Positions 8,591-17,020 of a stretch of 64,000 bases of DNA are shown here, one piece after another. Source of the DNA: an uncultured Clostridia bacterium (lineage in GTDB: Bacteria; Bacillota; Clostridia; Christensenellales; Borkfalkiaceae); the NCBI GenBank assembly GCA_944368775.1, contig CALVXB010000005.1:1-64000 (forward strand), in the 5' to 3' direction. Position numbers and translations under genes: made by a program. Each line of letters starts with the position of its first letter. The stretch's first letter is position 1. The notes below the pieces were generated by a model. It was given only the letters and a program-made list of their open reading frames with translations, made no database searches and was not told the DNA's origin.

Positions 8591-11500
8591 ATGAACATCA
8601 TCAAAAAGATCGGCGGTGCGCTGGCCTTTCCGTGGAAGCACAATAAAGTGTTTTCCATCGTCACCTGCATCGTCCTCGCGCTGGTCATCGCAGTCAGCAT
8701 CGTGGCGACGCAGGTTTCGCTGATCAGCAACACCTTCAACACCGTATTCGGCGAGGAGCGCCGCGTGCTCGTTTCGGGCGACCCTTCGCAGGCGCAGTAC
8801 TACACGCCGGACGAGGGCATCGAAAGCAAGGCGGACGCGCTCGCCTACGCCAACGCCGTCAACGAGGAGCTGTGCGAAGAGGGCTTCGTGCTGCTCAAAA
8901 ACGACGATTCGCTCCCGCTCGCGCGGGGCGCCAAGGTCAGCGTGTTCGGCATGAACTCCGTCGACATGGTGTACGGCGGCTCCGGTTCGAGCGCGCGCGA
9001 TTCGGCGGACAGCATCGACCTGTACAAGAGCCTCGAAAACGCGGACATCGACTACAACCCCGACCTCAAGAGCTTTTACGAAGAAAAGCAGAGCAGCGGC
9101 CTCGGCCGCGGCGTCAGCCCCGCCATGGGCGACCGCGTGGTCGGCTTCGCGACGGGCGAGATCTCCCTCAGTGAATATGACGGCGGCATCGCCGCATACA
9201 CGGGCGACTACACGGACGCCGCGCTCGTCGTCATCTCGCGCATCGGCGGCGAGGGGTACGACCTCCCGCGCACCATGCTCAACACAGACGGCTCCGTCAT
9301 CGACGGCGCGGCCGCCGGCGCGCACTACCTCGAGTTGGACGAAAACGAAAAGGCGCTGCTTGCGGCCGTCTGCGCCGAAGATTCCGGCTTCGACAACGTC
9401 ATCCTGATCGTCAACTGCGCCACCTCGATGGAGCTCGGATTTATGGACGACGAAGCGTACAACGGCAAGATCCGCGGCGCCGTATGGGTCGGCACGACGG
9501 GCGGCACGGGCATGAACGCGCTCGGCAAGATCCTCGTCGGCGATGTCAACCCCTCGGGCAGGCTGGTCGACACCTACGCGGCAGACTTTTCGCAGGCGCC
9601 CAGCTGGCAGAACTTCGGGTTCCACCTGACGGACGGCGCCGACTATGACGCCGCGACCTTCGCCAACCGCAACGCCTATACCCTCAACGGCACCGCGCAA
9701 GACGCCCACTACGTCGAGTACGAAGAGGGGATCTACATCGGTTACCGCTATTATGAAACGATGGGCTATACCCGCAGCGTCGAGGACGGCGATATGCGCT
9801 GGTACGAGGAGAACGTCGTGTTCCCCTTCGGCTACGGCCTGTCCTACACCACCTTCGAGTGGAACGTGGTCGATTGGAAGGTCGGCGGCGCGGCGCTCGA
9901 AGAGGGCGCCGTGCTCGGCGAGGCGGACAAGGACAAAGAGATCGAAGTCACCGTCAACGTGACCAACACGGGCGGCGTCGCCGGCAAAGACGTCGTGCAG
10001 CTGTACTACACCGCGCCCTATACCGCGGGAGAGGTCGAAAAGTCGCACGTCGTGCTCGCCGCCTTCGCCAAGACGCCCGTCGTGCAGCCGAACGAAACGG
10101 AATCTGTCACCTTGCGCTTCGCGCTGCGCGACACCGCGTCGTACGACTACGCCGACCTCAACAAAAACGGCGCGCGCACATACGAAGCGGACGCGGGCGC
10201 ATACACCCTCATGGTCGGGCGCAACGCGCACCAGGCGTGGGCGGAGAGCGAGTTGACGCTCGGCTACGCGCTCGAAAACGACCTCGTGTTCGATACCGAC
10301 AGCGCGACCGGCAACCCCGTCGCCAACCGCTTCGACGACGTCAGCGCGCACATCGAAACTTACCTCACCCGCAGCAATTGGGAGGGCACCTTCCCCGCCA
10401 CGCCGACGGAGGACGAAATGGCCGTCGATGAGGCGTTCATGCAGTCGCTCACGATGGAGGCGTACACGGGCAGCGGCAGCTCCCTCGACATTGGCAAAAA
10501 GTGGTATAGCGAGCACGGCCCCCGCCAGCCCCGCCAAAGCCTCTCGTACAACGACACGGAGGTCAAGCTCTATCAGCTGATCGGCGCCGACTACAACGAC
10601 CCGCTCTGGGACGAGCTGCTCGACCAGCTCACGCTCGAAGAGATGGGCTACCTCATCGGCACGGGCAACTTCAATACCGCGGCGATGGAAAACATCGACA
10701 AGCCGAGGACGATCGACCCCGACGGCCCCGCAGGCTTCACGCAGTTCATGACGCTCATCGAGGCGACCGCCGTCGTGTACGACACCTGCTTCTATTGCAG
10801 CGAATGCGTCATCGGCGCGACGTGGAACGTCGAGCTCGCCGCCAAAATGGGCAACGCCATCGGCAACGAGGCGCTCATGGGCAACGAGCGCGGCGACGGC
10901 AGAACGTACTCCGGCTGGTATGCGCCCGCCATCAACATCCACCGCTCGCCCTTCTCCGGCCGTAATTGGGAATATTACTCGGAAGACGGCTTCCTCTCGG
11001 GCAAGATGGCGGCCTCCGTCGTCGCAGCCGCCAAAAACAAGGGCGTCTACACCTACCTCAAGCACTTCGCCGTCAACGATCAGGAGACCGACCGCGACGC
11101 GGGCTACGGGCTGATCACCTGGCTCAACGAGCAGGCCATGCGCGAAATTTACCTCAAACCCTTTGAACTCGCCGTCAAAGAGGGCGGTTCGACGGCGGTC
11201 ATGTCCTCCTTCAACCGCATCGGCACCGTCTGGGCGGGCGGCTCGTACGAGCTGCTCACCGAGATCCTGCGCGACGAGTGGGGCTTCCGCGGCATGGTCA
11301 TCACCGACTACGGCACCGCCTCGTATATGTATGCGGACCAGATGATCCGCGCGGGCGGCGACCTGGCGCTGTTCCAGGATCGGCAGCCCTCGCTGACCGG
11401 CCGCATGGTCTCCCCCTCGCACCGCACCGCGATGCGCCAGGCGACGAAGAACATCCTCTACACGGTCGCCAACTCCAACGCCATGAACGGCATGGGCGAG

Positions 11501-11656
11501 GGCATCGTCTACCGCTACGCGATGCCGTATTGGAAGATCGTGCTCATCGTCGCCGACGTCGTCATCGTCGCCGCGCTCGCCGTATGGGGCTTCTTCTCCA
11601 TCCGCAAGAGCTATAAAAAGGTCAAGGCGAAAGAGGCGGCCGGCGCACAAAAATAA
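8591..11656 (+). CDS. Membrane-bound permuted GH3 glycosidase
   Basis: A 1021-residue protein with a membrane helix at each end (about 20-42 and 978-1003), leaving the enzyme body outside the cell. Order is the same as in the secreted paralogue: C-terminal-type GH3 domain (EEGFVLLKND near residue 96), fibronectin III-like domain, then the catalytic barrel with HRSPFSGRNWEYYSED, KHFAVNDQETDR and Asp906 in VITDYG as probable nucleophile. It lacks the Ig and collagen-like tail. It is translated 11 bases after the lipoprotein. Its last part is closely related to the truncated gene at the start of the window. Confidence 0.87.
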   Translation: MNIIKKIGGALAFPWKHNKVFSIVTCIVLALVIAVSIVATQVSLISNTFNTVFGEERRVLVSGDPSQAQYYTPDEGIESKADALAYANAVNEELCEEGFVLLKNDDSLPLARGAKVSVFGMNSVDMVYGGSGSSARDSADSIDLYKSLENADIDYNPDLKSFYEEKQSSGLGRGVSPAMGDRVVGFATGEISLSEYDGGIAAYTGDYTDAALVVISRIGGEGYDLPRTMLNTDGSVIDGAAAGAHYLELDENEKALLAAVCAEDSGFDNVILIVNCATSMELGFMDDEAYNGKIRGAVWVGTTGGTGMNALGKILVGDVNPSGRLVDTYAADFSQAPSWQNFGFHLTDGADYDAATFANRNAYTLNGTAQDAHYVEYEEGIYIGYRYYETMGYTRSVEDGDMRWYEENVVFPFGYGLSYTTFEWNVVDWKVGGAALEEGAVLGEADKDKEIEVTVNVTNTGGVAGKDVVQLYYTAPYTAGEVEKSHVVLAAFAKTPVVQPNETESVTLRFALRDTASYDYADLNKNGARTYEADAGAYTLMVGRNAHQAWAESELTLGYALENDLVFDTDSATGNPVANRFDDVSAHIETYLTRSNWEGTFPATPTEDEMAVDEAFMQSLTMEAYTGSGSSLDIGKKWYSEHGPRQPRQSLSYNDTEVKLYQLIGADYNDPLWDELLDQLTLEEMGYLIGTGNFNTAAMENIDKPRTIDPDGPAGFTQFMTLIEATAVVYDTCFYCSECVIGATWNVELAAKMGNAIGNEALMGNERGDGRTYSGWYAPAINIHRSPFSGRNWEYYSEDGFLSGKMAASVVAAAKNKGVYTYLKHFAVNDQETDRDAGYGLITWLNEQAMREIYLKPFELAVKEGGSTAVMSSFNRIGTVWAGGSYELLTEILRDEWGFRGMVITDYGTASYMYADQMIRAGGDLALFQDRQPSLTGRMVSPSHRTAMRQATKNILYTVANSNAMNGMGEGIVYRYAMPYWKIVLIVADVVIVAALAVWGFFSIRKSYKKVKAKEAAGAQK

Positions 11657-11715
11657 CATCGCTCGACCGACCATACAAGGCAGTCTGACTTCTGCCGCAT
11701 AGGGAAAGGAAAGGG

Positions 11716-11750
11716 GAGCGCCCCGCATGCCTTGCGTGCGGGGCGCTTTC
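11716..11750 (+). terminator. Rho-independent terminator of the GH3 operon
   Basis: The stem GAGCGCCCCGCA / TGCGGGGCGCTTTC has a short loop and ends in a brief T-run. Confidence 0.7.
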
Positions 11751-11806
11751 TGCATATTGACCGCATCGCCCGCTGTAAGCTGCCGATTTGCACCGATTTT
11801 TCGTCG

Positions 11807-11833
11807 TTTGCAGAGTACTATGCGTGACATAAT
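11807..11833 (+). repeat. Dispersed palindromic repeat, copy 2
   Basis: It differs from copy 1 (671-697) by one base in the palindrome (GCAGAGTACTATGC) and keeps GTGACATAAT. It again lies downstream of a hairpin terminator, between the GH3 operon and the accessory island. Confidence 0.7.
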
Positions 11834-11853
11834 CGCCTGCCGATCGCGGGCGA

Positions 11854-11886
11854 GTACCGATCTCGGTACTCGCCTTCTGCCACACT
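11854..11886 (+). promoter_or_regulatory. Degenerate member of the palindrome-N11-(-10) promoter family
   Basis: The palindrome GTACCGATCTCGGTAC is perfect and extends into a longer stem (GGCGA / TCGCC). The element 11 bp downstream reads CACACT rather than TATAAT. It may be an operator that lost its -10, because a separate sigma-A promoter serves the next gene. Confidence 0.5.
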
Positions 11887-11931
11887 TTCAGAAAAGGTAT
11901 GTGCCGCGGTTCATCAAAATTCGGCAAAGTA

Positions 11932-11960
11932 TTGATTTTGCCCGCGCGGCATGGTACAAT
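11932..11960 (+). promoter_or_regulatory. Sigma-A promoter giving a leaderless phosphatase mRNA
   Basis: TTGATT (11932-11937), 17 bp, TACAAT (11955-11960). The ATG follows after only 6 bases, exactly where transcription should begin. The paralogue at 19258 is arranged the same way and shares CAAAATTCGGCAAAGTATTG across the -35. Confidence 0.75.
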
Positions 11961-11966
11961 GTTGCC

Positions 11967-12653
11967 ATGGATTATTGCATATCCGATATCCACGGCTATT
12001 ATGATCTGTTCTGCCGCCTGCTGGATAAGATCCGCTTCGGCGGCGGCGACAGGCTGTTCGTGCTGGGGGATATCATCGACAAGGGGCTGCACAGCGTCCG
12101 CCTCGCAAAACTTCTCTTTTCAATGCCGCAGGCCGTCTGCATCGCGGGCAACCACGAGTACGACTTCCTCAAGTTTTACCGCGCCCTGATGATGCAGACG
12201 GAGGACTACGAGCAGGTGCTGCGCGAGCTGCGCGGCTACTTTGCGGACGGCGCCCTGCTCGATTGGGAGACGGTGGACGCCATCGACCTGCTGCCCTTTT
12301 CTGTGGAAGAGGCGTCGTTTATCGGCGTGCACGCGGGGCTCCCCGTGCAGGGCGGCAGGCTCGTTCCGCCCGCCTCGTGCCGGGCAGAGCAGCTCGTGTA
12401 CGACCGCAAATTCAAAGAACCGGACATATTGCCGCAGGGGGGCAAGTGCGTGCTGTTCGGGCACACGCCCGTGCGCTACCTGACGGGCGAGGATCGGATC
12501 TTGCTGTACCCGCGCGCGGGCGCGCCGCGGGGCAGCGGCGACATCGCCGACTACTGCAAGGTGCATCTGGATACGGGCGTGTCGCTCAGCGGCGTGCTCG
12601 GCTGCATCTGCCTCGACACCTGCCGCTGCTTTTATGTAAACGACGGCCTGTGA
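11967..12653 (+). CDS. PPP-family metallophosphatase, GC-rich copy
   Basis: A 228-residue calcineurin-like phosphoesterase of the PPP (PrpE/ApaH/protein phosphatase) type. Metal-binding motifs are complete: DIH (7-9), GDIIDKG (34-40), GNHE (61-64) and a later GHTPVRY. It should hydrolyse phosphoesters, either phosphoproteins or dinucleoside polyphosphates; the substrate cannot be told from the sequence. The start is the ATG at 11967, where the family motif begins and where the promoter predicts a leaderless message. A paralogue of similar length with lower GC lies inside the mobile element (19258-19941). Confidence 0.88.
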   Translation: MDYCISDIHGYYDLFCRLLDKIRFGGGDRLFVLGDIIDKGLHSVRLAKLLFSMPQAVCIAGNHEYDFLKFYRALMMQTEDYEQVLRELRGYFADGALLDWETVDAIDLLPFSVEEASFIGVHAGLPVQGGRLVPPASCRAEQLVYDRKFKEPDILPQGGKCVLFGHTPVRYLTGEDRILLYPRAGAPRGSGDIADYCKVHLDTGVSLSGVLGCICLDTCRCFYVNDGL

Positions 12654-12743
12654 GCGGCCGCCGTCCATGCGCGGCAGCCCGTCGGAGCGCGGGCCGATCC
12701 GGGCGGGCGCAGGCGGCAAAAAAATGAATATTTCGCAGCGGGC

Positions 12744-12776
12744 GTACCGATTTTGGTACGCCCGTTTTCCTATCAT
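12744..12776 (+). promoter_or_regulatory. Palindrome-N11-(-10) promoter for the 75-residue gene
   Basis: GTACCGATTTTGGTAC (12744-12759), 11 bp, TATCAT (12771-12776). The palindrome covers the -35 position and no TTGACA-like hexamer is present. Flanking GGGC / GCCC lengthens the stem. Confidence 0.7.
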
Positions 12777-12838
12777 GGAGAGGAAGAGGCGGGCAAAGGC
12801 CTCCCGCACGATACTTTCTATAAAAAGGAGAAACACAG

Positions 12839-13066
12839 ATGGCATGCAGTCAAATTTTGCTCGATACTTTGGCAAAGCATCGCGTGGAGATCGACGGCGG
12901 CGCGTTCGGGCCGCTCATTTTGGACGTGTACCTCACCTGCGGGGCGGCCGGCCTCGCAGAGCTGCGGTCGCTCCTGTCGAAGGCGGGGTTTGCGGCGGCG
13001 TATGACGGCGCGGCCGTGCAGATCGTCAAAGATCTTTTGAAGAACAGCGGCCTTTTGGACGGCTGA
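12839..13066 (+). CDS. Small hypothetical protein (75 aa)
   Basis: The product is small, probably helical and soluble, beginning MACSQILLDTLAKHR, with no transmembrane segment or metal motif. A strong AAAAAGGAGAAACACAG site precedes the ATG and a palindrome-type promoter lies 62 bases upstream, so expression is likely. I do not recognise a family and see no second copy in the window. Its position between the phosphatase and the decayed operon suggests membership of the same accessory regulon. Confidence 0.65.
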   Translation: MACSQILLDTLAKHRVEIDGGAFGPLILDVYLTCGAAGLAELRSLLSKAGFAAAYDGAAVQIVKDLLKNSGLLDG

Positions 13067-13104
13067 AGCGCGGCGCGGTAAAAAATCTGCGCAAGGAGCT
13101 ATGT

Positions 13105-13137
13105 GTACCGATTTTAGTACAGAAAATGCCGTATACT
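13105..13137 (+). promoter_or_regulatory. Palindrome-N11-(-10) promoter of the decayed operon
   Basis: GTACCGATTTTAGTAC (13105-13120), 11 bp, TATACT (13132-13137). It matches the promoter at 31630-31662 that drives the intact version of the operon inside the mobile element. Confidence 0.7.
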
Positions 13138-13192
13138 GTCCCTTGTCGGCGGGCACCTTGCCGCCCTTCCCTTCGAGGAATTCGGCGATAAG

Positions 13193-13336
13193 ATGTTCAA
13201 GATCGACCTGAAGATGCAGAGCTACGTCTGCCGCGTCGTGTCCATCGACGGCTTCGGCGAGCTCGGCGTGCATCCGGGCAACATTCTCAGCGGCTTCTTT
13301 TTTGTGGACGGCATCGTGCGGAGGGCGGGGCGGTGA
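13193..13336 (+). pseudogene. C-terminal remnant of the gene intact at 32683-33231
   Basis: The frame encodes FKIDLKMQSYVCRVVSIDG followed by FGELGVHPGNILSGFFFV. This corresponds to the last 45 residues of the element protein, which reads FKIELRFESHVFCVLALDG and then FGELGIHEGNILSGFFHV. Everything upstream of this segment is gone. The stop overlaps the GTG of the next gene, exactly as its intact relative overlaps the ATG at 33228. An ATG and a GAGGAA site exist, so a 47-residue peptide could still be made. Confidence 0.75.
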
Positions 13337-14409
13337 TCGACGCGGCAGAGTTCCTCAATTCCAAAGACATCGCCGATTATTGGCGGGAGATCGGCTTTGC
13401 CGCGCGCTGCACGCCGCTGCAGTGCGCATACATCGTCCGGTGCAGCCGCGCCAAGACGCTCGCCGAAAAGCACGCCGCGTGGCGCGAGATCGTCGCTACT
13501 TCGCCGGACTGCCCCGTCGCGGCGGGGCATCGCCGGGCGAACATGGGCATCCCGGACGCCCTCGCGGACAGCCTGCACGCGTTTTTGCAGGCTTTCATGC
13601 GCCTGCAGGAGAGGCTGGTCGACGCCTTTTACCGCGCGGGCGACTGTGCCGTCTATCGCTATAACGTCCTCTATAAAGGGGAAGAAGATTGGACGCGCGA
13701 CGATTTTTTGTACGGCAGCCCCGCAGAATGTTTTGCCGAAGTGAACGCCGACGAGGACTTGCTCCCCGAGGTCGCCTGCCTGCAGCTGACCAAGCAGTGG
13801 ATCGGCGAAAACAGGCGCATCACCCTCTTTACCAAGGCGGACAAGACGGTGCTCGCCGTCGATGCAGACGGGCTCGCGGAAGGGGAGGCAGACCTGCTGC
13901 GCGCCTTCGAGTGGATGTGGTTCGACTTCCCCACCCCCTTCAAGCGGGGAGACGTCGTCGTCTCCCAATATTCTCCGTTTGGGTACAATTTGCACGGCGA
14001 CGATCCCTTCGTGCTCACCAATTTGTGCGGCTGGGGCAGCGCGCAGCTGCGCGAAAACGGGTGCCCCGACCGCGAGGGCAGGTACGCGAGGGCAGACCGG
14101 CTGCTGGTGCGCCACCGTGAATGCGGCGACGAAACGGACATGACGGCGCACGGGTACTTTCAGAGCGAGGACGGCGGCATCTATCATGAATGTATGCACC
14201 ATTACCTCGACCTCGCCTATTACAGGGAGGAGCCGCAGGGTGCACGCCGCATCTTGCGCGCCCTTTCAAACTTCATCAAGGGCGAGATCGGCGAGGACCT
14301 GTTCGCCGTCGCCTATCACGCGATCTTGCAGGAAGAGGACTTGCGGCGGCAGCGCGAAAAGCTGTCTTGTTTTACAGACGAAGGGCTGCGCCTGGCGGGG
14401 CTGCTATGA
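13333..14409 (+). CDS. Hypothetical protein of the FLNSKDIADYW family, GC-rich copy
   Basis: A 358-residue soluble protein starting with GTG overlapping the previous stop. The N-terminal block reads EFLNSKDIADYWREIGF and then KHAAWREIV. Later blocks are KQWIGENRRITLFTKADKT, WMWFDFPTPFKRGDVVVS and CMHHYLDLAYYREEPQG. All are shared with the 356-residue protein at 33228-34298. Function unknown; I recognise it only as a recurring Clostridia hypothetical family. It is the only full-length member left of the decayed operon, which hints that it still has a role. Confidence 0.8.
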   Translation: MIDAAEFLNSKDIADYWREIGFAARCTPLQCAYIVRCSRAKTLAEKHAAWREIVATSPDCPVAAGHRRANMGIPDALADSLHAFLQAFMRLQERLVDAFYRAGDCAVYRYNVLYKGEEDWTRDDFLYGSPAECFAEVNADEDLLPEVACLQLTKQWIGENRRITLFTKADKTVLAVDADGLAEGEADLLRAFEWMWFDFPTPFKRGDVVVSQYSPFGYNLHGDDPFVLTNLCGWGSAQLRENGCPDREGRYARADRLLVRHRECGDETDMTAHGYFQSEDGGIYHECMHHYLDLAYYREEPQGARRILRALSNFIKGEIGEDLFAVAYHAILQEEDLRRQREKLSCFTDEGLRLAGLL

Positions 14410-14501
14410 AGATCTGGCTGGACGATCTGCGCCCCGCGCCGTGCGGGGAAATATGCGGCGCTTGCCGCAAAGGTATCGGGACAAAAGAGAAAAACAGATG
14501 A
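14406..14501 (+). pseudogene. Truncated cREC-like receiver gene
   Basis: The first 12 codons (MKIWLDDLRPAP) equal the start of the intact 97-residue gene at 34295-34588. The frame then runs into unrelated sequence and stops after 31 residues. The overlap with the upstream stop is preserved. A deletion removed the rest, together with the exonuclease and FtsK-like genes that follow in the intact operon. Confidence 0.75.
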
Positions 14502-14773
14502 GTGAGATATATGCAGGCGGGGGCGCGGGGGGCAGCTTTTCTCAAACCTGCTGCTTCACCGGCCCCCGCCCCAAAAATTACCCGTGGGGGGAAGACGAGG
14601 CCGCGCGGGAGCGCGTCTTTGCGCGCCCGGAGCGGGAGATCGGGCGGGGGCGGGCGTTTGCCGCGTTCTTGATGCGCGGCCGGCCGCGGCGGGGCGGCTT
14701 GCCCCCTTTGCAGAAAAGTTTGCGCCTTGTGCGTTGCGCACCAAAAAGCGGACATAAAAAGCCGTATAATTGA
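14498..14773 (+). pseudogene. Truncated SLOG/YpsA-like gene
   Basis: The frame begins near the motif TCCFTGPRPKNYPW, which matches the start of the intact SLOG protein at 36532-37032. After about 35 residues it becomes an Arg/Gly-rich tail without the SGMAxGxD region. It is therefore a 5' stump. It lies right after the cREC stump, in the same order as in the intact operon but with two genes missing. Confidence 0.75.
14742..14770 (+). promoter_or_regulatory. Promoter of the FtsH-like gene with a CAAAAAGCG-type upstream element
   Basis: TATAAT (14765-14770) is preceded 17 bp upstream by CAAAAA. The block CAAAAAGCGGACATAA is nearly identical at the paralogous gene (17831-17859, CAAAAAGCGTACATAA) with the same spacing. 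No TTGACA is present, so an activator or alternative -35 is likely. Confidence 0.6.
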
Positions 14774-14802
14774 TCTGTAAATAAACGAGTGAGGTGTTTA
14801 AC

Positions 14803-16071
14803 ATGAAAGGTTTTGAAAACGTCATCGGCTATGAAAAAGAGAAGGGGCAGCTCTATCGTCTGTGCGACATGGTCAAATCGCCCGAAAAGTACGCGGCGCT
14901 CGGCGTGCGCCTGCCCCGCGGCGTGCTGCTGCACGGCGACCCGGGCGTCGGCAAGACGCTGATGGCGACGGCGCTCCTCGAGGCGATGGGCCGCAAGAGC
15001 TATATCCTCCGCAAAGATGAATCCAACGAAAAGTTTGTAGAGACCATCCGCAAAGTGTTTGCCGAGGCGAAGAAAAACGCGCCCTCCGTCATCCTGCTCG
15101 ACGACCTCGACAAATTCCCCTCCGACAGCGACTCGCACAACCCCGAAGAGCTCATCGCGGTGCAGACGGGCATCGACGCGGTCAGGGGCGCCGACGTGTT
15201 CATCGTCGCCACCGCCAACGACGAAGACGAACTTCCCCGCGCGCTGCGCCGCCCCGGCCGCTTCGACCTCATTCTCGAGGTGCGCGCGCCCGACCGCCGC
15301 GAGGCCATCGAAATCGTCCGCCACTACCTCTCCGATAAAAAGGTCTCGCCCGACGTTTCGGCAGAGGAGGTCGCGCGCCTGATGGACGGCAATTCTTGCG
15401 CCGCGCTCGAGGCCGTCCTCAACGAGGCGGGCATCTATGCCGGCTTTGACAACAGCCCCGTCATCGGGCGCGAGCACATCGTGCGCGCCGTGCTGCGCAC
15501 CGTGTTCGACGCCGAAGAGGCCGTCAACGGCATGCCGCACGCCGAAAAGGAAATGGTCGCCTTCCACGAGGCGGGCCACGCCGCCATTGCGCTCGCCTTC
15601 GACCCCGAAAGCGTCGGCATCGTGTCCGTGCGCCCGAGCAAGGGCGAAACGCGCGGCATGACGCAGGTCCTCAAACCGGACGGCTACTTCGGCTCGTACA
15701 AGCGCATGCGCGAGCGCGTCGTCATGCTGCTCGCGGGCAAGGCGGCGGTCGACCTCAAATTCGGCACGCTCGACGTGGGCGCCGCTTCGGATATCGAACG
15801 CGCGTTCAACATGGTGGGGCGCTTCATCACGGCGTATGGGGCTTACGGATTCGGAAGTTTTTCCGCCAGTCGCTACGAAGTGTCGGATGCGCAGATGAAT
15901 AAAATATGTGTAGAGCGCTCCTCCATGCTTGCGAATTTCTACGACGAGGCAAAGGAAGTGCTGCGCAAAAATTGGGCGTTCGTCGAGCGCCTGGCCGCGG
16001 CGCTGGTCGAAAAGGATACCGTCCTGTACGACGAGCTCGTCGCCCTGCGCGAGCAGAGCCTTGCCGCGTAA
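14803..16071 (+). CDS. Soluble FtsH-like AAA+ ATPase with M41 peptidase domain, GC-rich copy
   Basis: A 422-residue protein equal to FtsH without its N-terminal membrane part. The AAA+ module has Walker A GDPGVGKT (45-52), Walker B VILLDDLDKF (96-105, with Asp instead of the usual Glu) and an LRRPGRF arginine-finger region. The M41 zinc protease follows with HEAGH (255-259) and third ligand Asp330 in GAASDIERA. True FtsH proteins are about 600-700 residues and membrane-bound, so this should degrade soluble targets. The ATG at 14803 follows GTGAGGTG. A lower-GC paralogue lies in the mobile element. Confidence 0.85.
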   Translation: MKGFENVIGYEKEKGQLYRLCDMVKSPEKYAALGVRLPRGVLLHGDPGVGKTLMATALLEAMGRKSYILRKDESNEKFVETIRKVFAEAKKNAPSVILLDDLDKFPSDSDSHNPEELIAVQTGIDAVRGADVFIVATANDEDELPRALRRPGRFDLILEVRAPDRREAIEIVRHYLSDKKVSPDVSAEEVARLMDGNSCAALEAVLNEAGIYAGFDNSPVIGREHIVRAVLRTVFDAEEAVNGMPHAEKEMVAFHEAGHAAIALAFDPESVGIVSVRPSKGETRGMTQVLKPDGYFGSYKRMRERVVMLLAGKAAVDLKFGTLDVGAASDIERAFNMVGRFITAYGAYGFGSFSASRYEVSDAQMNKICVERSSMLANFYDEAKEVLRKNWAFVERLAAALVEKDTVLYDELVALREQSLAA

Positions 16072-16086
16072 GATGTGTTTGTCGGC

Positions 16087-16115
16087 CCGGGGGCGCTTTG
16101 CGCCCCCGGAATTTT
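16087..16115 (+). terminator. Terminator of the GC-rich FtsH-like gene
   Basis: The stem CCGGGGGCG / CGCCCCCGG is followed by AATTTT, 15 bases after the stop codon. Confidence 0.65.
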
Positions 16116-16146
16116 GCGCGGGCGGCGGAGCTTTTTGCCGTTCGGC

Positions 16147-16175
16147 TTGAAATTTTGTCCGCCGCGTGGTATAGT
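16147..16175 (+). promoter_or_regulatory. Promoter upstream of the WYL-LRR gene
   Basis: TTGAAA (16147-16152), 17 bp, TATAGT (16170-16175). The -10 falls inside the left arm of the foldback element. The split regulator begins at 16477, leaving a roughly 295-base structured leader. Confidence 0.55.
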
Positions 16176-16454
16176 GGAAGAGAGTAAGGCGAACGGATTG
16201 AAAGCGCGGATATGCTTTCAAATACGGCGTCAAAGCCCTTGCCAATACGTCCTTGTATTGTCTGCGGGCTTTTCCTTGTCTTTTCGGCATCTGCACGCTT
16301 TCAATTGCTTTGCACCCGTAAAGGGCGCATTTTGCGATGGATTGCCGCGATAGACGAAGCGGCAATACCCACAGCGGTATTGCAATGAGGATGAGGGGCA
16401 AGGCGCGCAAAAGGCGCCTTTACGGGCGGGTTCGCTTTATTCTCTTCCACTATA
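16170..16454 (+). repeat. Foldback element (MITE-like or structured leader)
   Basis: About 25-bp imperfect inverted repeats bound this segment: TATAGTGGAAGAGAGTAAGG at the left, and the complement of CTTTATTCTCTTCCACTATA at the right. Inside are further nested stems, such as CCCGTAAAGG against CCTTTACGGG. No protein is evident. The right end shares a 23-base identical stretch (16424-16446) with 52816-52838, between the two potassium uptake genes. That supports a dispersed miniature element, although the position between promoter and gene would also suit a structured 5' leader. Confidence 0.55.
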
Positions 16455-16476
16455 GTATGGAGGAAAGGAGGGAGAC

Positions 16477-16530
16477 ATGGGAACAAAATCGATGGCAGTA
16501 TTGCAGATCTTGCAGATCTTGCGCAAGTAC
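16477..16530 (+). pseudogene. 5' end of the split WYL-LRR regulator gene (18 codons)
   Basis: A strong GGAGGAAAGGAGGGAGAC site precedes an ATG. The 18 codons encode MGTKSMAVLQILQILRKY, which lines up with TKLALVRILQILEQY at the start of the WYL protein at 23025. After codon 18 the reading enters element DNA and stops at 16567-16569. The matching remainder starts at 40791 in the same frame, with SNKEHALTQKQ. This is the left host flank of the insertion. Confidence 0.85.
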
Positions 16531-16555
16531 TGTCACATATTTTTATGGACACTAT
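16518..16555 (+). other. Left attachment site (attL)
   Basis: Host sequence CGCAAGT meets the core AC (16529-16530). Eleven bases later comes TTTATGGACACTAT (16542-16555), which is repeated inverted at the right end (40764-40777), also 11 bases from AC. This symmetry is expected for a large serine recombinase attP split by integration. Confidence 0.8.
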
Positions 16556-17020
16556 TTCAGGGAGAGTAAAATTTTGCACCCTTACTTGCACTCTTGCGTT
16601 TTATAGCCTAAAAAGCCGTTTTTATAGCTATTTTTGCATCAAATTCGATAATTTTTCGAAAAGTAAGGGTGCAAAGCCTCTAAAGAAATCACGTTAGTTT
16701 TTTGCACTCTCACTGTAGTATAATCTCCTCTGAATTTGCCTTTTCGGTCAGGCTATGGTAGCATAGTTCCTCGTGGAAGTCAACGGTCGCAAAATCGTCG
16801 CCGAAAACACCCATAGAAAGAGATTAAGAGCTGAGTAAGGAAGCAATCCTTACTCAGCTCTTTTGCTGTCTATGAGGTATTTTTCGCGCTTATAACGCAA
16901 CGATTTTGTCTTTGTCCCGTTGACTTCCGCGGGCTTGCCATTCATAATACCAACTTTCACCGTCCTATGCACCTCCGCCTGTTGCCCGAAAAAGGCAAAT
17001 ACAAATTCAGAGGTGTTAAA
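16556..17020 (+). other. Gene-free left end of the element with nested inverted repeats
   Basis: No supported gene. GCACCCTTACTT near 16577 recurs inverted as AAGTAAGGGTGC near 16660. A foldback spans 16775-16928 (outer arms GGAAGTCAACG / CGTTGACTTCC) around a strong hairpin at 16826-16864 (AAGAGCTGAGTAAGGA / TCCTTACTCAGCTCTT plus TTTT). The hairpin can act as a terminator; the outer arms suggest a structured or protein-binding locus. Confidence 0.6.

Noticed and set aside
12744..12769. Reading each palindrome as an ordinary Rho-independent terminator
   Set aside because: Only the 12744 copy has a T-run, and even that one keeps the exact 11-bp spacing to a -10 box. The other copies have no T-run.
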